A stretch of DNA of 42,805 bases from SZAS-103 sp043747745. Its GTDB lineage: Bacteria; Pseudomonadota; Gammaproteobacteria; Xanthomonadales; Xanthomonadaceae. A program made the translations under genes and the position numbers. The notes under the pieces were generated by a model. It searched no databases. It was not told where the DNA came from and saw only the letters and a program-made list of their open reading frames with translations. Where the stretch lies: positions 1-42,805 of the forward strand of contig JAYTOP010000050.1 of NCBI GenBank assembly GCA_043747745.1, read 5' to 3'. Below are positions 14,594-21,923 of the stretch, piece after piece. Within the stretch, counting starts at the first letter, position 1; each line of letters begins with the position of its first letter.

Positions 14594-15799
14594 TCATTTC
14601 TGCGGCAGATACTGCAACGGATCCACCGGTTTGCCATTGCGGCGGATCTCGAAATGCAGCTCGTCGCGGTTGGCGCCGCTGCTGCCCATTTCGGCGATCG
14701 GCTGACCGGCTTTCACGCGCTGGCCTTCCTGGGCGAGGCGTTTGCGGTTGTGGCCATAGGCCGACAACCATTCGTCGGAGTGCTTGATGATGATGAGCTC
14801 GCCGTAGCCGACCAGGCCCGAGCCCGAATACACGACCGTGCCATCGCTCGCCGCGAGGACCTGATCGCCCGCGTTGCCGCCGATGTCGATGCCCTGCCGG
14901 GTCGCATCGCCAGCCATGAAGCGGTCGAGCAGTGTGCCTTTCGCAGGCCAGCGCCAATGGACGCCACCGACGGTCGCGACATCCGCAGGCAGGATCGCGG
15001 CCGATGGTGTGCGTACAACGACAGGCGCTGGCATTGCATGGAACATCGGCGCAGGCGGGGTCGCAACTGCTTGAGCCGGAACTGGCTGGGTCGCAACTGG
15101 CTGGGTCGCAATCGGTTGAGCCGGAACTTGTTGAGCCGGAACTGGTTGAACATGATCCGACTTTGTCGATGTCGCTTGCGCCGGGCCTTGCTGCGCGGAA
15201 GGCGATGGCATTGGGGTCGGTCGCACTGAAGAAGGCGGCATCGGCGCGGGCTGCGTTGATGCGGATGACTGCGAAGCTGGTGGCTGCGAAACAGAAGGTA
15301 CCGCTTCAACCGGTTCAAATGGCGTCGGAACCGATTGCAGCCCGATGCTTGCTGACGCGGGGCCGCTCATGGCAGGTTGCGGGCCAGCATGGGCCGAGTG
15401 CGTGACAGGTGTGTGCGTTGAAGGCGTTACAACGTGCACTTGATGCGGCGGCACCTGCACCACTGGCTTGACCGGCGTCAGCACACGCGGATGTTCGCCG
15501 CGCAATTTCAGGACCTGTCCGACATAAATCGTGTACGGCGATTCGATGCCGTTGATCGCCGCGAGTTCGCGAAAATCCATGCTGTGGCGGAATGCGAGGC
15601 CGTACAGCGTATCGCCGCGCACGACGTCGACTTCACCGACGCCGGCATGCCGCGTCGTCGTGGTCGCATGCGTCGGCGTGGCGTAGTCCGGTTCGCGCTG
15701 CACCACATGCGCCTCGCCGCAGGCGCCGAGCATCACGACCAGCGCGAGCAGCCCGGACCAGCGCGCGCGAAGCGCCAGGCTTAGCGGCGCAGACATCAT
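14594..15799 (-). CDS. nlpD: NlpD-like lipoprotein, LysM plus degenerate LytM/M23 domain
   Basis: NlpD is an outer-membrane lipoprotein that activates the septal amidase AmiC. The 401-residue protein has a lipobox LGAC (lipidated Cys27), a LysM domain at about 58-102 (VDVVRGDTLYGLAFRH to VGQVLKLRGE), a long Pro/Ala/Gln/Ser-rich linker, and a C-terminal M23 fold at about 290-401. The zinc ligands are degraded: the usual H-x3-D reads RQGID and the usual HxH reads ELH, as expected for an amidase activator rather than a hydrolase. The ATG overlaps the yqaA stop as ATGA. It lies in surE-pcm-yqaA-nlpD; rpoS, which follows nlpD in E. coli, is not here. Confidence 0.93.
   Translation of the reverse strand: MMSAPLSLALRARWSGLLALVVMLGACGEAHVVQREPDYATPTHATTTTRHAGVGEVDVVRGDTLYGLAFRHSMDFRELAAINGIESPYTIYVGQVLKLRGEHPRVLTPVKPVVQVPPHQVHVVTPSTHTPVTHSAHAGPQPAMSGPASASIGLQSVPTPFEPVEAVPSVSQPPASQSSASTQPAPMPPSSVRPTPMPSPSAQQGPAQATSTKSDHVQPVPAQQVPAQPIATQPVATQPVPAQAVATPPAPMFHAMPAPVVVRTPSAAILPADVATVGGVHWRWPAKGTLLDRFMAGDATRQGIDIGGNAGDQVLAASDGTVVYSGSGLVGYGELIIIKHSDEWLSAYGHNRKRLAQEGQRVKAGQPIAEMGSSGANRDELHFEIRRNGKPVDPLQYLPQK
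15061..15150 (-). repeat. 15-bp tandem repeats in the NlpD linker
   Basis: About six units of 15 bases on the coding strand, of two types (GTTCCGGCTCAAC.. and GTTGCGACCCAGCCA), encode pentapeptides VPAQ[QP] and VATQP in mixed order. They lie in the linker between LysM and LytM domains, and copy number is likely to vary between strains. Confidence 0.85.
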
Positions 15800-16410
15800 C
15801 CGTGCAATCCCTTCCACATCAGCCATCCCACGACCGAACCCAGGAGCACCAAGGCAATCCATCCGATCGGTTCGACCCAGCGATGCAGCGCGGCTTCGGC
15901 ACGTTCGCCGCCGATCCGGATCGCGATCGCGACCAGGAACACGCGCTTGCCCCGGCCGACCATGATGCATGCCAGGAATGGAAGCATCGGGATGCCGACG
16001 ATGCCGGCCGCCCACGTCACGAACTTGATCGGGATGACCGGCTGCAGCGCTGCAACCACCAGCGTGCCCAGCAACTCCAGCCAGTGTTCGTGCATGTCGT
16101 TGCGCAGGTTTGCCACCCACACATCGATGACCTGCTGCATGTGCGGAGTGAGCAGCGGCTTCAGCGCCTCGTACGCGTAATGGCCGAGTGCGTATCCCAC
16201 GACCGCGCCCAGCAAGGATCCGCCCAGGCTCACCGTCGCGAAGCGGATGCCGCTGCGCGGTTTCGCCAGGCACATCGGCGCGAGCATGGCTTCCGGCGGA
16301 ACCGGGAAGAAAATCGCCTCGCAAAAGCTCATCACGAACAGGATCAATGGCGCACGCGGAGAGGCTGACCAGCGCAGTGCGCGTTCGTAGAGCGGTTTGA
16401 ACAGTTTCAT
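15796..16410 (-). CDS. yqaA: YqaA/DedA-like inner-membrane protein
   Basis: The 204-residue protein has about four to five hydrophobic segments and the small-DedA pattern: FCEAIFFPVPPEAMLAPMCLAKP near 30-52, a glycine-rich segment GGSLLGAVVGYALGHY, and a second half with QPVIPIKFVTWAAGIVGI. DedA-related proteins handle membrane lipid carriers or proton balance; the role of YqaA itself is not established. The ATG at 16410 was preferred over the in-frame ATG at 16419 because AGGG lies nine bases before it. It starts 22 bases after pcm and overlaps nlpD by four bases. Confidence 0.92.
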   Translation of the reverse strand: MKLFKPLYERALRWSASPRAPLILFVMSFCEAIFFPVPPEAMLAPMCLAKPRSGIRFATVSLGGSLLGAVVGYALGHYAYEALKPLLTPHMQQVIDVWVANLRNDMHEHWLELLGTLVVAALQPVIPIKFVTWAAGIVGIPMLPFLACIMVGRGKRVFLVAIAIRIGGERAEAALHRWVEPIGWIALVLLGSVVGWLMWKGLHG

Positions 16411-16432
16411 GCAACGCATCCCTGCGTGGTCA

Positions 16433-17137
16433 TCAGACGACACCCGGCAGCAAGGGCACAAACACCACGTTGCCCAGCGTTTCCGGCTGCCAGCCATCGC
16501 CAGCGTTGCGCCAGCGCTGCAGCAGTTGCGCGGTGGGGCCGCCGACCGGCGCGACGAGCACGCCATGCGGGTGCAACTGTGCGAGCAACGCCGGTTCGAC
16601 CATCGCTCCTGCAGCAGTGACGATGATCGCGTCGAACGGCGCATGTTCGGCCCAGCCCGCGCGGCCGTCGTCGTGGCGCGTGCGGATGTTCGCGAAGCCG
16701 AGCTTGCGGAAACGCTTGCGCGCCACGCGCAGCAACTCGTCGATGCGCTCGACCGTATAGACCTCATCCACGAGCAGCGACAGCACCGCAGCCTGGTAAC
16801 CCGAACCCGTGCCGATCTCGAGCACGCGCTTCGGTGCGGCTTGCTCGAATGCGGGCTGATCGGGCGATGTTTCCAGCAACGCCTCGGTCATCCGCGCAAC
16901 CACCCACGGCTGCGAGATCGTCTGGCTCTTGCCGATCGGCAACGCGGTGTCCTCATACGCGCGACTGGCCAACGCCTCATCGATGAATAGATGCCGAGGC
17001 ACCTGCCGCATCGCGGTCAGCACGCGTTCGTCGCGGATGCCCTCGACGCGCAGGCGCTCGATCAGGCGATCGCGCGCACGCTGCGAAGTCATGCCCTGCC
17101 CTTGGGTTTCCGGACGTTGGCGGAACAATGGCGTCAT
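16433..17137 (-). CDS. pcm: Protein-L-isoaspartate O-methyltransferase
   Basis: Pcm methylates isoaspartyl residues formed by protein ageing and so starts their repair. The 234-residue protein has the substrate-side segment GKSQTISQPWVVARMTEAL near 80, SAM motif I VLEIGTGSGYQAAVLS and the later motifs FDAIIVTAAG and LHPHGVLVAPVGG. It carries an N-terminal stretch of about 15 residues (MTPLFRQRPETQGQG) before the usual start MTSQRARDRLIERL. The ATG at 17137 is preferred because it overlaps the surE stop as ATGA. surE-pcm is a conserved pair. Confidence 0.96.
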   Translation of the reverse strand: MTPLFRQRPETQGQGMTSQRARDRLIERLRVEGIRDERVLTAMRQVPRHLFIDEALASRAYEDTALPIGKSQTISQPWVVARMTEALLETSPDQPAFEQAAPKRVLEIGTGSGYQAAVLSLLVDEVYTVERIDELLRVARKRFRKLGFANIRTRHDDGRAGWAEHAPFDAIIVTAAGAMVEPALLAQLHPHGVLVAPVGGPTAQLLQRWRNAGDGWQPETLGNVVFVPLLPGVV

Positions 17138-17919
17138 GGTTGCTGCCGCAATGCTTCGCCGAGCGCGCCGACCCAACTCGCAACCTTGTCGAGCGCCTGG
17201 TAACGGGTCAGATCCACCTGGATCGGGGTGATCGCAACATGGCCCCTGCGCACCGCATGGAAATCGGTGCCTGGGCCGGCGTCCTGCTCGGCACCGGGCG
17301 GGCCGATCCACCAGATCGGACGGCCACGCGGATCGGTCTGCTGGATGCATGGTTCCGCACGATGGCGCTGCCCGAGTCGCGTGACCTCGAAGCCGGCCAG
17401 ATCCTTCCATTCGCAATCGGGCACGTTGACGTTGAGGATGGTATCAGCGGGCAATGGGTCGATCAGCAGCCGTGCCGTGAGTTCGACCGCAGCGCGCGCA
17501 GCGGTCTCGAAGTGTTGCGCGCCGGTGTTGTGGTCGCGGGTCGCGCACGACACCGCGATCGCGGGCAGGCCGAGGAAGCGGCCTTCCATTGCGGCGGCGA
17601 CGGTGCCGGAATAGATCACGTCATCGCCGAGGTTCGCCGAATTGTTGATGCCGGAGACGACGATATCGGGCTCGCGATCGAGCAGGCCGGCGAGCGCGAC
17701 ATGCACGCAGTCGGTCGGCGTGCCGTACACGCGCCACGTCCATGCATCGACGCGCACGACACGGATCGGCTGGTCGAGGGTGAGCGAATTGCTGGCACCC
17801 GATCGGTCGCGATCCGGCGCGACGACCCAGACTTCGTGTCCTGCAGTGCGCAGGCCATCGGCCAGGAAACGGATGCCCGGCGCGTCCACGCCGTCGTCGT
17901 TGCTCACCAATACGCGCAT
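17134..17919 (-). CDS. surE: 5'/3'-nucleotidase SurE
   Basis: SurE is a metal-dependent nucleotidase and exopolyphosphatase linked to stationary-phase survival. The 261-residue protein starts with the metal-binding NDDG (7-10), and has GAS[N]S near 42, the conserved SGINNSANLGDDVIYSGTVAAAMEG near 92-116 and PLPADTILNVNVPD. The length is typical. It heads the pcm-yqaA-nlpD run and is divergent from the Smr gene, with 207 bases between them for promoters. Confidence 0.97.
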   Translation of the reverse strand: MRVLVSNDDGVDAPGIRFLADGLRTAGHEVWVVAPDRDRSGASNSLTLDQPIRVVRVDAWTWRVYGTPTDCVHVALAGLLDREPDIVVSGINNSANLGDDVIYSGTVAAAMEGRFLGLPAIAVSCATRDHNTGAQHFETAARAAVELTARLLIDPLPADTILNVNVPDCEWKDLAGFEVTRLGQRHRAEPCIQQTDPRGRPIWWIGPPGAEQDAGPGTDFHAVRRGHVAITPIQVDLTRYQALDKVASWVGALGEALRQQP

Positions 17920-18126
17920 GCCGCCCCTGTACGCAAGAAAAGTCCGTAGACGAAATGATCTGGCCGCAAGGCCACCGGTCGGCCGCGACGCGGCGATTCC
18001 GGCAAGTCATTGTGCCACGGCGACCCGATCATTCCGGCACCTGTGGGCATGTCTGATTGTCTGAATCAACGAATTCCCGACCCGGCGCAGCTCGACGGTT
18101 CAGGCCCGACCCGCTAGCCTCGCGCG

Positions 18127-18762
18127 ATGCGCATCCGCAACAAAAATCGAGCCGACAACGCTGATTCCGGCGATACCCGATCAGGCAACGAACCTGCGGA
18201 CGATGCGGCCGAATTTCGCGCCGCGATAGGTCACGTCCGCCGCTTGCCTGAGGTCGCCGATAGCCCGCGCTCGCCGAAGCCACGGGCCATGGCGACGATG
18301 CGCCAGGCCGACGAGCGGGCAGCGTTGGCCGAGTCGCAACGCGCCGATGCGGCGCGCGATTACGAGATCATCGGGGATAGCGTGTCGTATCGTCGCGACG
18401 ACGTGCCTGCGCAAATGCTGCGCCGGCTCAAGCGCGCCGAGTTCGCGATCGAGGACGAACTCGATCTGCATGGATCGAACGAGCGCACTGCAGAAGACCT
18501 GCTGCGACGCTTCCTCGCCGAAGCCCGCGATGCCGCGCACCACTGCGTGCGAATCATCCACGGCAAAGGATTGCGTTCGACGCAGGGGCCGGTGCTGAAA
18601 GGATTGGTCGAGCGCGTGCTGAACCTGCGCGCCGACGTGCTGGCCTACGCATCCGCCCCGGTCGCGCACGGTGGAACCGGCGCAGTCCTGGTGTTGCTGG
18701 CCAAACGCAGGCCAAGCGAGCAACGCCCCGACAGGCCGCCGCCGCGCGAACGCTACGACTGA
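18127..18762 (+). CDS. Smr-domain protein (SmrB/YfcN-like)
   Basis: Smr domains nick nucleic acid; E. coli SmrB cuts mRNA between collided ribosomes. The 211-residue protein has a polar, probably disordered N-terminal half and a C-terminal Smr domain at about 117-198. That domain has the diagnostic LDLHG (residues 117-121) and HGKG (residues about 144-147), then HGGTGAVLVLLAKR. SmrB proteins have the same layout of a ribosome-binding N-terminal part and C-terminal Smr domain. The tail RRPSEQRPDRPPPRER is basic. It is divergent from surE and ends three bases short of the convergent lipoprotein gene. Confidence 0.9.
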   Translation: MRIRNKNRADNADSGDTRSGNEPADDAAEFRAAIGHVRRLPEVADSPRSPKPRAMATMRQADERAALAESQRADAARDYEIIGDSVSYRRDDVPAQMLRRLKRAEFAIEDELDLHGSNERTAEDLLRRFLAEARDAAHHCVRIIHGKGLRSTQGPVLKGLVERVLNLRADVLAYASAPVAHGGTGAVLVLLAKRRPSEQRPDRPPPRERYD

Positions 18763-18765
18763 CGA

Positions 18766-19008
18766 TCAGTCCTGGTTCTGGCGCAACTTGTCCTTGTGCG
18801 GCGGGTTCACCCACAGGACGACCGCGAAGTGGCGATTCGCGTCGTGATTGATCTGTGTCACATAGGCGAGGTCGAGTGGATTGGTCGGATCGTCCGACAG
18901 GGCCGACGCCAGATCGCGGCTATCGCCTTTGCCTCGCATGCTGGCGCAGCCCGAAAGGGACACCAGACCAAACACCACTGCAACTGCCGCAACCGTCTTG
19001 ATGTTCAT
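18766..19008 (-). CDS. Small lipoprotein of unknown function
   Basis: The 80-residue protein has a lipoprotein signal peptide (MNIKTVAAVAVVFGLVSLSGC) with lipidated Cys21 followed by ASMRGKG. Ser at +3 favours the outer membrane by the Lol rule. The mature part is polar: RDLASALSDDPTNPLDLAYVTQINHDANRHFAVVLWVNPPHKDK. I do not recognise a family. The ATG at 19008 has AGGAGG 6 bases upstream. It lies 244 bases after truD, a gap that shows no gene, and converges on the Smr gene. Confidence 0.85.
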   Translation of the reverse strand: MNIKTVAAVAVVFGLVSLSGCASMRGKGDSRDLASALSDDPTNPLDLAYVTQINHDANRHFAVVLWVNPPHKDKLRQNQD

Positions 19009-19252
19009 GATCGCCTCCTGTTGGAGTCGCGCCAGGTGCCGACCGGCTCCGGACGACGCGCTCCCGAGAACCATCGCACAGTAACTACATCCGTGCTCGC
19101 CACTTTCGGACGCGACCACCAAGGCAAGCTAAACCGTGGTGCGGCGAGATCTGCGCGGCCCAAGCGATCGCTGGCGCGAATGGCTCCGCATGTACCGCGT
19201 GCTTTGGAATGTACGCCGTGCGCCGCGTCACGCAAAGGGGCGCGCGCTGCGG

Positions 19253-20296
19253 TCAGGGCGCGTCGCCGACGATACCGGCGGAGTCACCAACATCGCCGAG
19301 CGCACGCAGCATGCTGGTCGCATAGCTGCCCGGCGGCAATTCGAAGCGCAATCGCAGCACGTCGGGTTGCAGCCATTCCCAGTGCAGTCCGGCGGCGATC
19401 GTGCGCAGGGCGCGGCGTTCCTGTTTCAGGCCAGCCTCTTCCAATCCAGCGCGGATGCTGGCGTATGGCGCGAGTGCAGCTTCCTCCAGCGCACGACACG
19501 CATCGGTGGTGCGCAATGCACCACGTCCCCACAGCGGGCCGCTGGGATGCACATCGTGCGCTGCGACCCGTTCGGCCAACGCAGCAGGATCGGGTTCGGG
19601 ACCGAACACGCTGCGATTGCCGGCCAACATCCACAATTCGCCCGGCAATCCGCGCCACCAGCTGCCATCGGCGACGCGCGCAGCAAGCACCACGTTGAAC
19701 AATTCCGAGCGGGCAGCCGAGAGCAGCAAGCTGCGCTTGTCCCGACGCACGCGCTGGCCCGCGAACATCCGCTGTGCGGCTTCCAGGTTCCCGCCACCGT
19801 GGCCGAAGCGTTGTTCGCCGAAATAGTTCGGGAAACCATGCGTTGCGAGCTCGGCGAGCCTGTGTTCGATGGCTTCGGCATCGCCGACGACCTCGCGCAG
19901 GGTCAACTCGAAGCGATTGCCGCGCAACGCGCCGCGCTGCAATTTGCGCGCATGCCGACTCGCTGCGAGGACGCGCAAATCATCGGAAACCAGTGCCGCA
20001 AGATCCGGCGATTCGCGCCCCGGAAGATGCACGCTGAATCGCTGCCGCGTGACCGCATGGCGATCCTTCATGCCCGCGTAGCCGATCGCGACATCGGCCA
20101 CGCCCGCCCATGCGGCAATACGCTGCGCGGCGAACGCGGTGTTCATGCCGCGCTTCTCGATCGTCAGCAGCAGGTGCTCACCGGCGCCGTCGGGTTCGAA
20201 CGCACCGAGTTCCTCGACGAAAAAATCCTCGGGCGTCGTGCGGATGCGCGCATTCAGCACCGACGGTCCGAACGGCGATGGGAGTGTTGCGCTCAT
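19253..20296 (-). CDS. truD: tRNA pseudouridine(13) synthase TruD
   Basis: TruD makes pseudouridine 13 in tRNA-Glu. The 347-residue protein has the N-terminal PEDFFVEELGAFEPDGAGEHL, the active-site motif GYAGMKDRHAVTRQ with catalytic Asp78, and NYFGEQRFG near 155, which marks the TruD insertion domain region. The ATG overlaps the ispF stop as ATGA. It is the last gene of the ftsB-ispD-ispF-truD run, an order found in many gammaproteobacteria. Confidence 0.97.
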   Translation of the reverse strand: MSATLPSPFGPSVLNARIRTTPEDFFVEELGAFEPDGAGEHLLLTIEKRGMNTAFAAQRIAAWAGVADVAIGYAGMKDRHAVTRQRFSVHLPGRESPDLAALVSDDLRVLAASRHARKLQRGALRGNRFELTLREVVGDAEAIEHRLAELATHGFPNYFGEQRFGHGGGNLEAAQRMFAGQRVRRDKRSLLLSAARSELFNVVLAARVADGSWWRGLPGELWMLAGNRSVFGPEPDPAALAERVAAHDVHPSGPLWGRGALRTTDACRALEEAALAPYASIRAGLEEAGLKQERRALRTIAAGLHWEWLQPDVLRLRFELPPGSYATSMLRALGDVGDSAGIVGDAP

Positions 20297-20781
20297 GCAG
20301 TCGCCTGCAACAGCACCACCGCCATCGCGGCGATGCCTTCCTCACGGCCGCAGAAGCCGAGTCGTTCGGTCGTGGTCGCCTTGACCGACACCGCGTCGAG
20401 TGCGACCTGCATGTCGTCGGCGAGCAGTACGCGCATCGCATCGGCGTGGGGGGCGATCTTCGGACGCTCGCCGATGATTGTGATGTCGGCGTTGCCGACG
20501 ATCCATCCGCGTCCGCACGCCAGCGACGCGCAGTGGCGCAGAAACGTGCGGCTGTCGGCATCGCGCCATTGCGGATCGCCGGGCGGGAAGTGCCTGCCGA
20601 TATCGCCGAGCGCGAGCGCGCCAAGGATCGCGTCGCACAACGCATGGATCGCCACGTCGCCATCCGAATGCGCGATCACCCCGCGCGCATGCGGCACACG
20701 CACGCCGCCGAGCATCAGATGGTCGCCATCGCCGAACGCATGCACGTCGAAGCCTTGCCCAATGCGTATCCCACCACTCAT
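20293..20781 (-). CDS. ispF: 2-C-methyl-D-erythritol 2,4-cyclodiphosphate synthase
   Basis: IspF cyclises CDP-methylerythritol phosphate in the non-mevalonate isoprenoid route. The 162-residue protein has the zinc ligands in GQGFDVHAF (Asp12, His14) and HSDGDVAIHALCDAILGALALGDIG near 38-62. FPPGDPQWRDADS follows, and the C-terminal segment VSVKATTTERLGFCGREEGIA is typical. The start overlaps the ispD stop (ATGA) and an open frame continues upstream within ispD, so the family N-terminus decides the start. Confidence 0.97.
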   Translation of the reverse strand: MSGGIRIGQGFDVHAFGDGDHLMLGGVRVPHARGVIAHSDGDVAIHALCDAILGALALGDIGRHFPPGDPQWRDADSRTFLRHCASLACGRGWIVGNADITIIGERPKIAPHADAMRVLLADDMQVALDAVSVKATTTERLGFCGREEGIAAMAVVLLQATA

Positions 20782-21479
20782 GTCGCTTCCTCGCTGCACT
20801 GGGTCGCAAGGATGCGCTCGGCCAACGCAAGATCGGCGGCGACCGTGACCTTGATGTTGTCCTCGCTGCCCTCGACCAGCAGCGGATGCAGCCCGAGCTG
20901 CTCCATCGCCATCGCCTCGTCGGTGATCGCAATGCCGTCTGCGCGCGCCTGTTCCAGCGCACGCGTCAACGCGCCGCGCCGGAACGCCTGCGGCGTCTGC
21001 GCGCGCCACAGGCGTTCGCGTGGCTCGGTCGCGAGCACGCGTGCCTGCGCATCGGCGCGCTTGAGCGTGTCGCGCAACGGCAACGCGAGCAATGCGCCGA
21101 CCGCATCGGGCTGCGCCGCTTCCAGCAAACGATCAAGGTCGGCATGGCGGATGCACGGACGCGCGGCGTCATGCACCAGCACCAGCGCATCGCCCGCGAC
21201 AACATCCGGCAGGGCGCGCAAAGCAGCCAGAACCGAACCGGCGCGATCCGCATCGCCGGTGCAGGTCAACAGCGGTTTGTCGAAATGCAATGCGAGCGGC
21301 GCCCAATGCATGTCGTCCGCTGCGAGTGCAACCATCGCGCCCTCGATTGCCGGATGCGCGAGCAACCGTGCCAACGTGCGCGCGATCAGCGGCCGTCCCG
21401 CGAGTTTCTGGTATTGCTTCGGCAATCCGGCACCGAAGCGCGCGCCGCTTCCGGCCGCAGGCACGATCACCCAGCTCAT
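20778..21479 (-). CDS. ispD: 2-C-methyl-D-erythritol 4-phosphate cytidylyltransferase
   Basis: IspD transfers CMP to methylerythritol phosphate, two steps before IspF. The 233-residue protein has the nucleotide-binding start PAAGSGARFGAGLPKQYQKL (7-26), the VLVHDAARPCI segment near 104-114 and the C-terminal EDNIKVTVAADLALAE. It overlaps ftsB and ispF by four bases on each side, so ftsB-ispD-ispF-truD looks translationally coupled throughout. Confidence 0.97.
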   Translation of the reverse strand: MSWVIVPAAGSGARFGAGLPKQYQKLAGRPLIARTLARLLAHPAIEGAMVALAADDMHWAPLALHFDKPLLTCTGDADRAGSVLAALRALPDVVAGDALVLVHDAARPCIRHADLDRLLEAAQPDAVGALLALPLRDTLKRADAQARVLATEPRERLWRAQTPQAFRRGALTRALEQARADGIAITDEAMAMEQLGLHPLLVEGSEDNIKVTVAADLALAERILATQCSEEAT

Positions 21480-21907
21480 TTCTTCGGCACCTGGGCCGCG
21501 TGCGTCGCCGACGACGTCGAAGATGCGGGTGCCAGCGTCGCGGAAGATGCTGACAACGCGGGAGATGCTGGCGGCGCAGACGATCCGGCATCCTCCGGCA
21601 CATCTTCCGGCCGCACATTCGTTTTCGGATCGGCCGGCTCGACCACGCGATAGAACGTCTCGCCGGGCTTCACCATGCCGAGTTCCACGCGTGCGCGCTC
21701 CTCGACCGCAGCTTCACCGGTTTTCAGATCTTCCACTTCGGCCGCGAGCGCCGCGTTGCGCTCCTTGAGCTTCGCGTTTTCCGCACGCTGGCTGTCAACC
21801 TGGTCCTTGAGATCCTGCACGGCGGTCATGCTGCCCTCGCCATTCCACAGCTTCATCTGCAGGACGACGAGCAGCACCATCAGCACGAGTGCGAGCAGGC
21901 GATACAT
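21476..21907 (-). CDS. ftsB: Cell division protein FtsB, with long C-terminal tail
   Basis: FtsB forms the FtsQLB divisome complex that triggers septal wall synthesis. The protein has a membrane helix at about 3-19 (RLLALVLMVLLVVLQMKLW), a coiled coil at about 27-68 (LKDQVDSQRAENAKLKERNA) and the family end VEERARVELGMVKPGETFYRVVE near 70-90. Usual FtsB proteins stop soon after that; here about 45 further residues follow, mostly Ala, Ser and Pro (SSAPPASPALSASSATLAPA). It lies 16 bases after eno, the usual neighbour, and overlaps ispD. Confidence 0.96.
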   Translation of the reverse strand: MYRLLALVLMVLLVVLQMKLWNGEGSMTAVQDLKDQVDSQRAENAKLKERNAALAAEVEDLKTGEAAVEERARVELGMVKPGETFYRVVEPADPKTNVRPEDVPEDAGSSAPPASPALSASSATLAPASSTSSATHAAQVPKK

Positions 21908-21923
21908 GGTGGTTCAGTCGCCC

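Noticed and set aside
15061..15150. Regular repeats first considered as a CRISPR array
   Set aside because: Units are 15 bases with no spacers and encode in-frame pentapeptides in nlpD.
14594..15799. Active M23 endopeptidase
   Set aside because: Both zinc-binding motifs have lost a His (RQGID and ELH), so an amidase activator is more likely.
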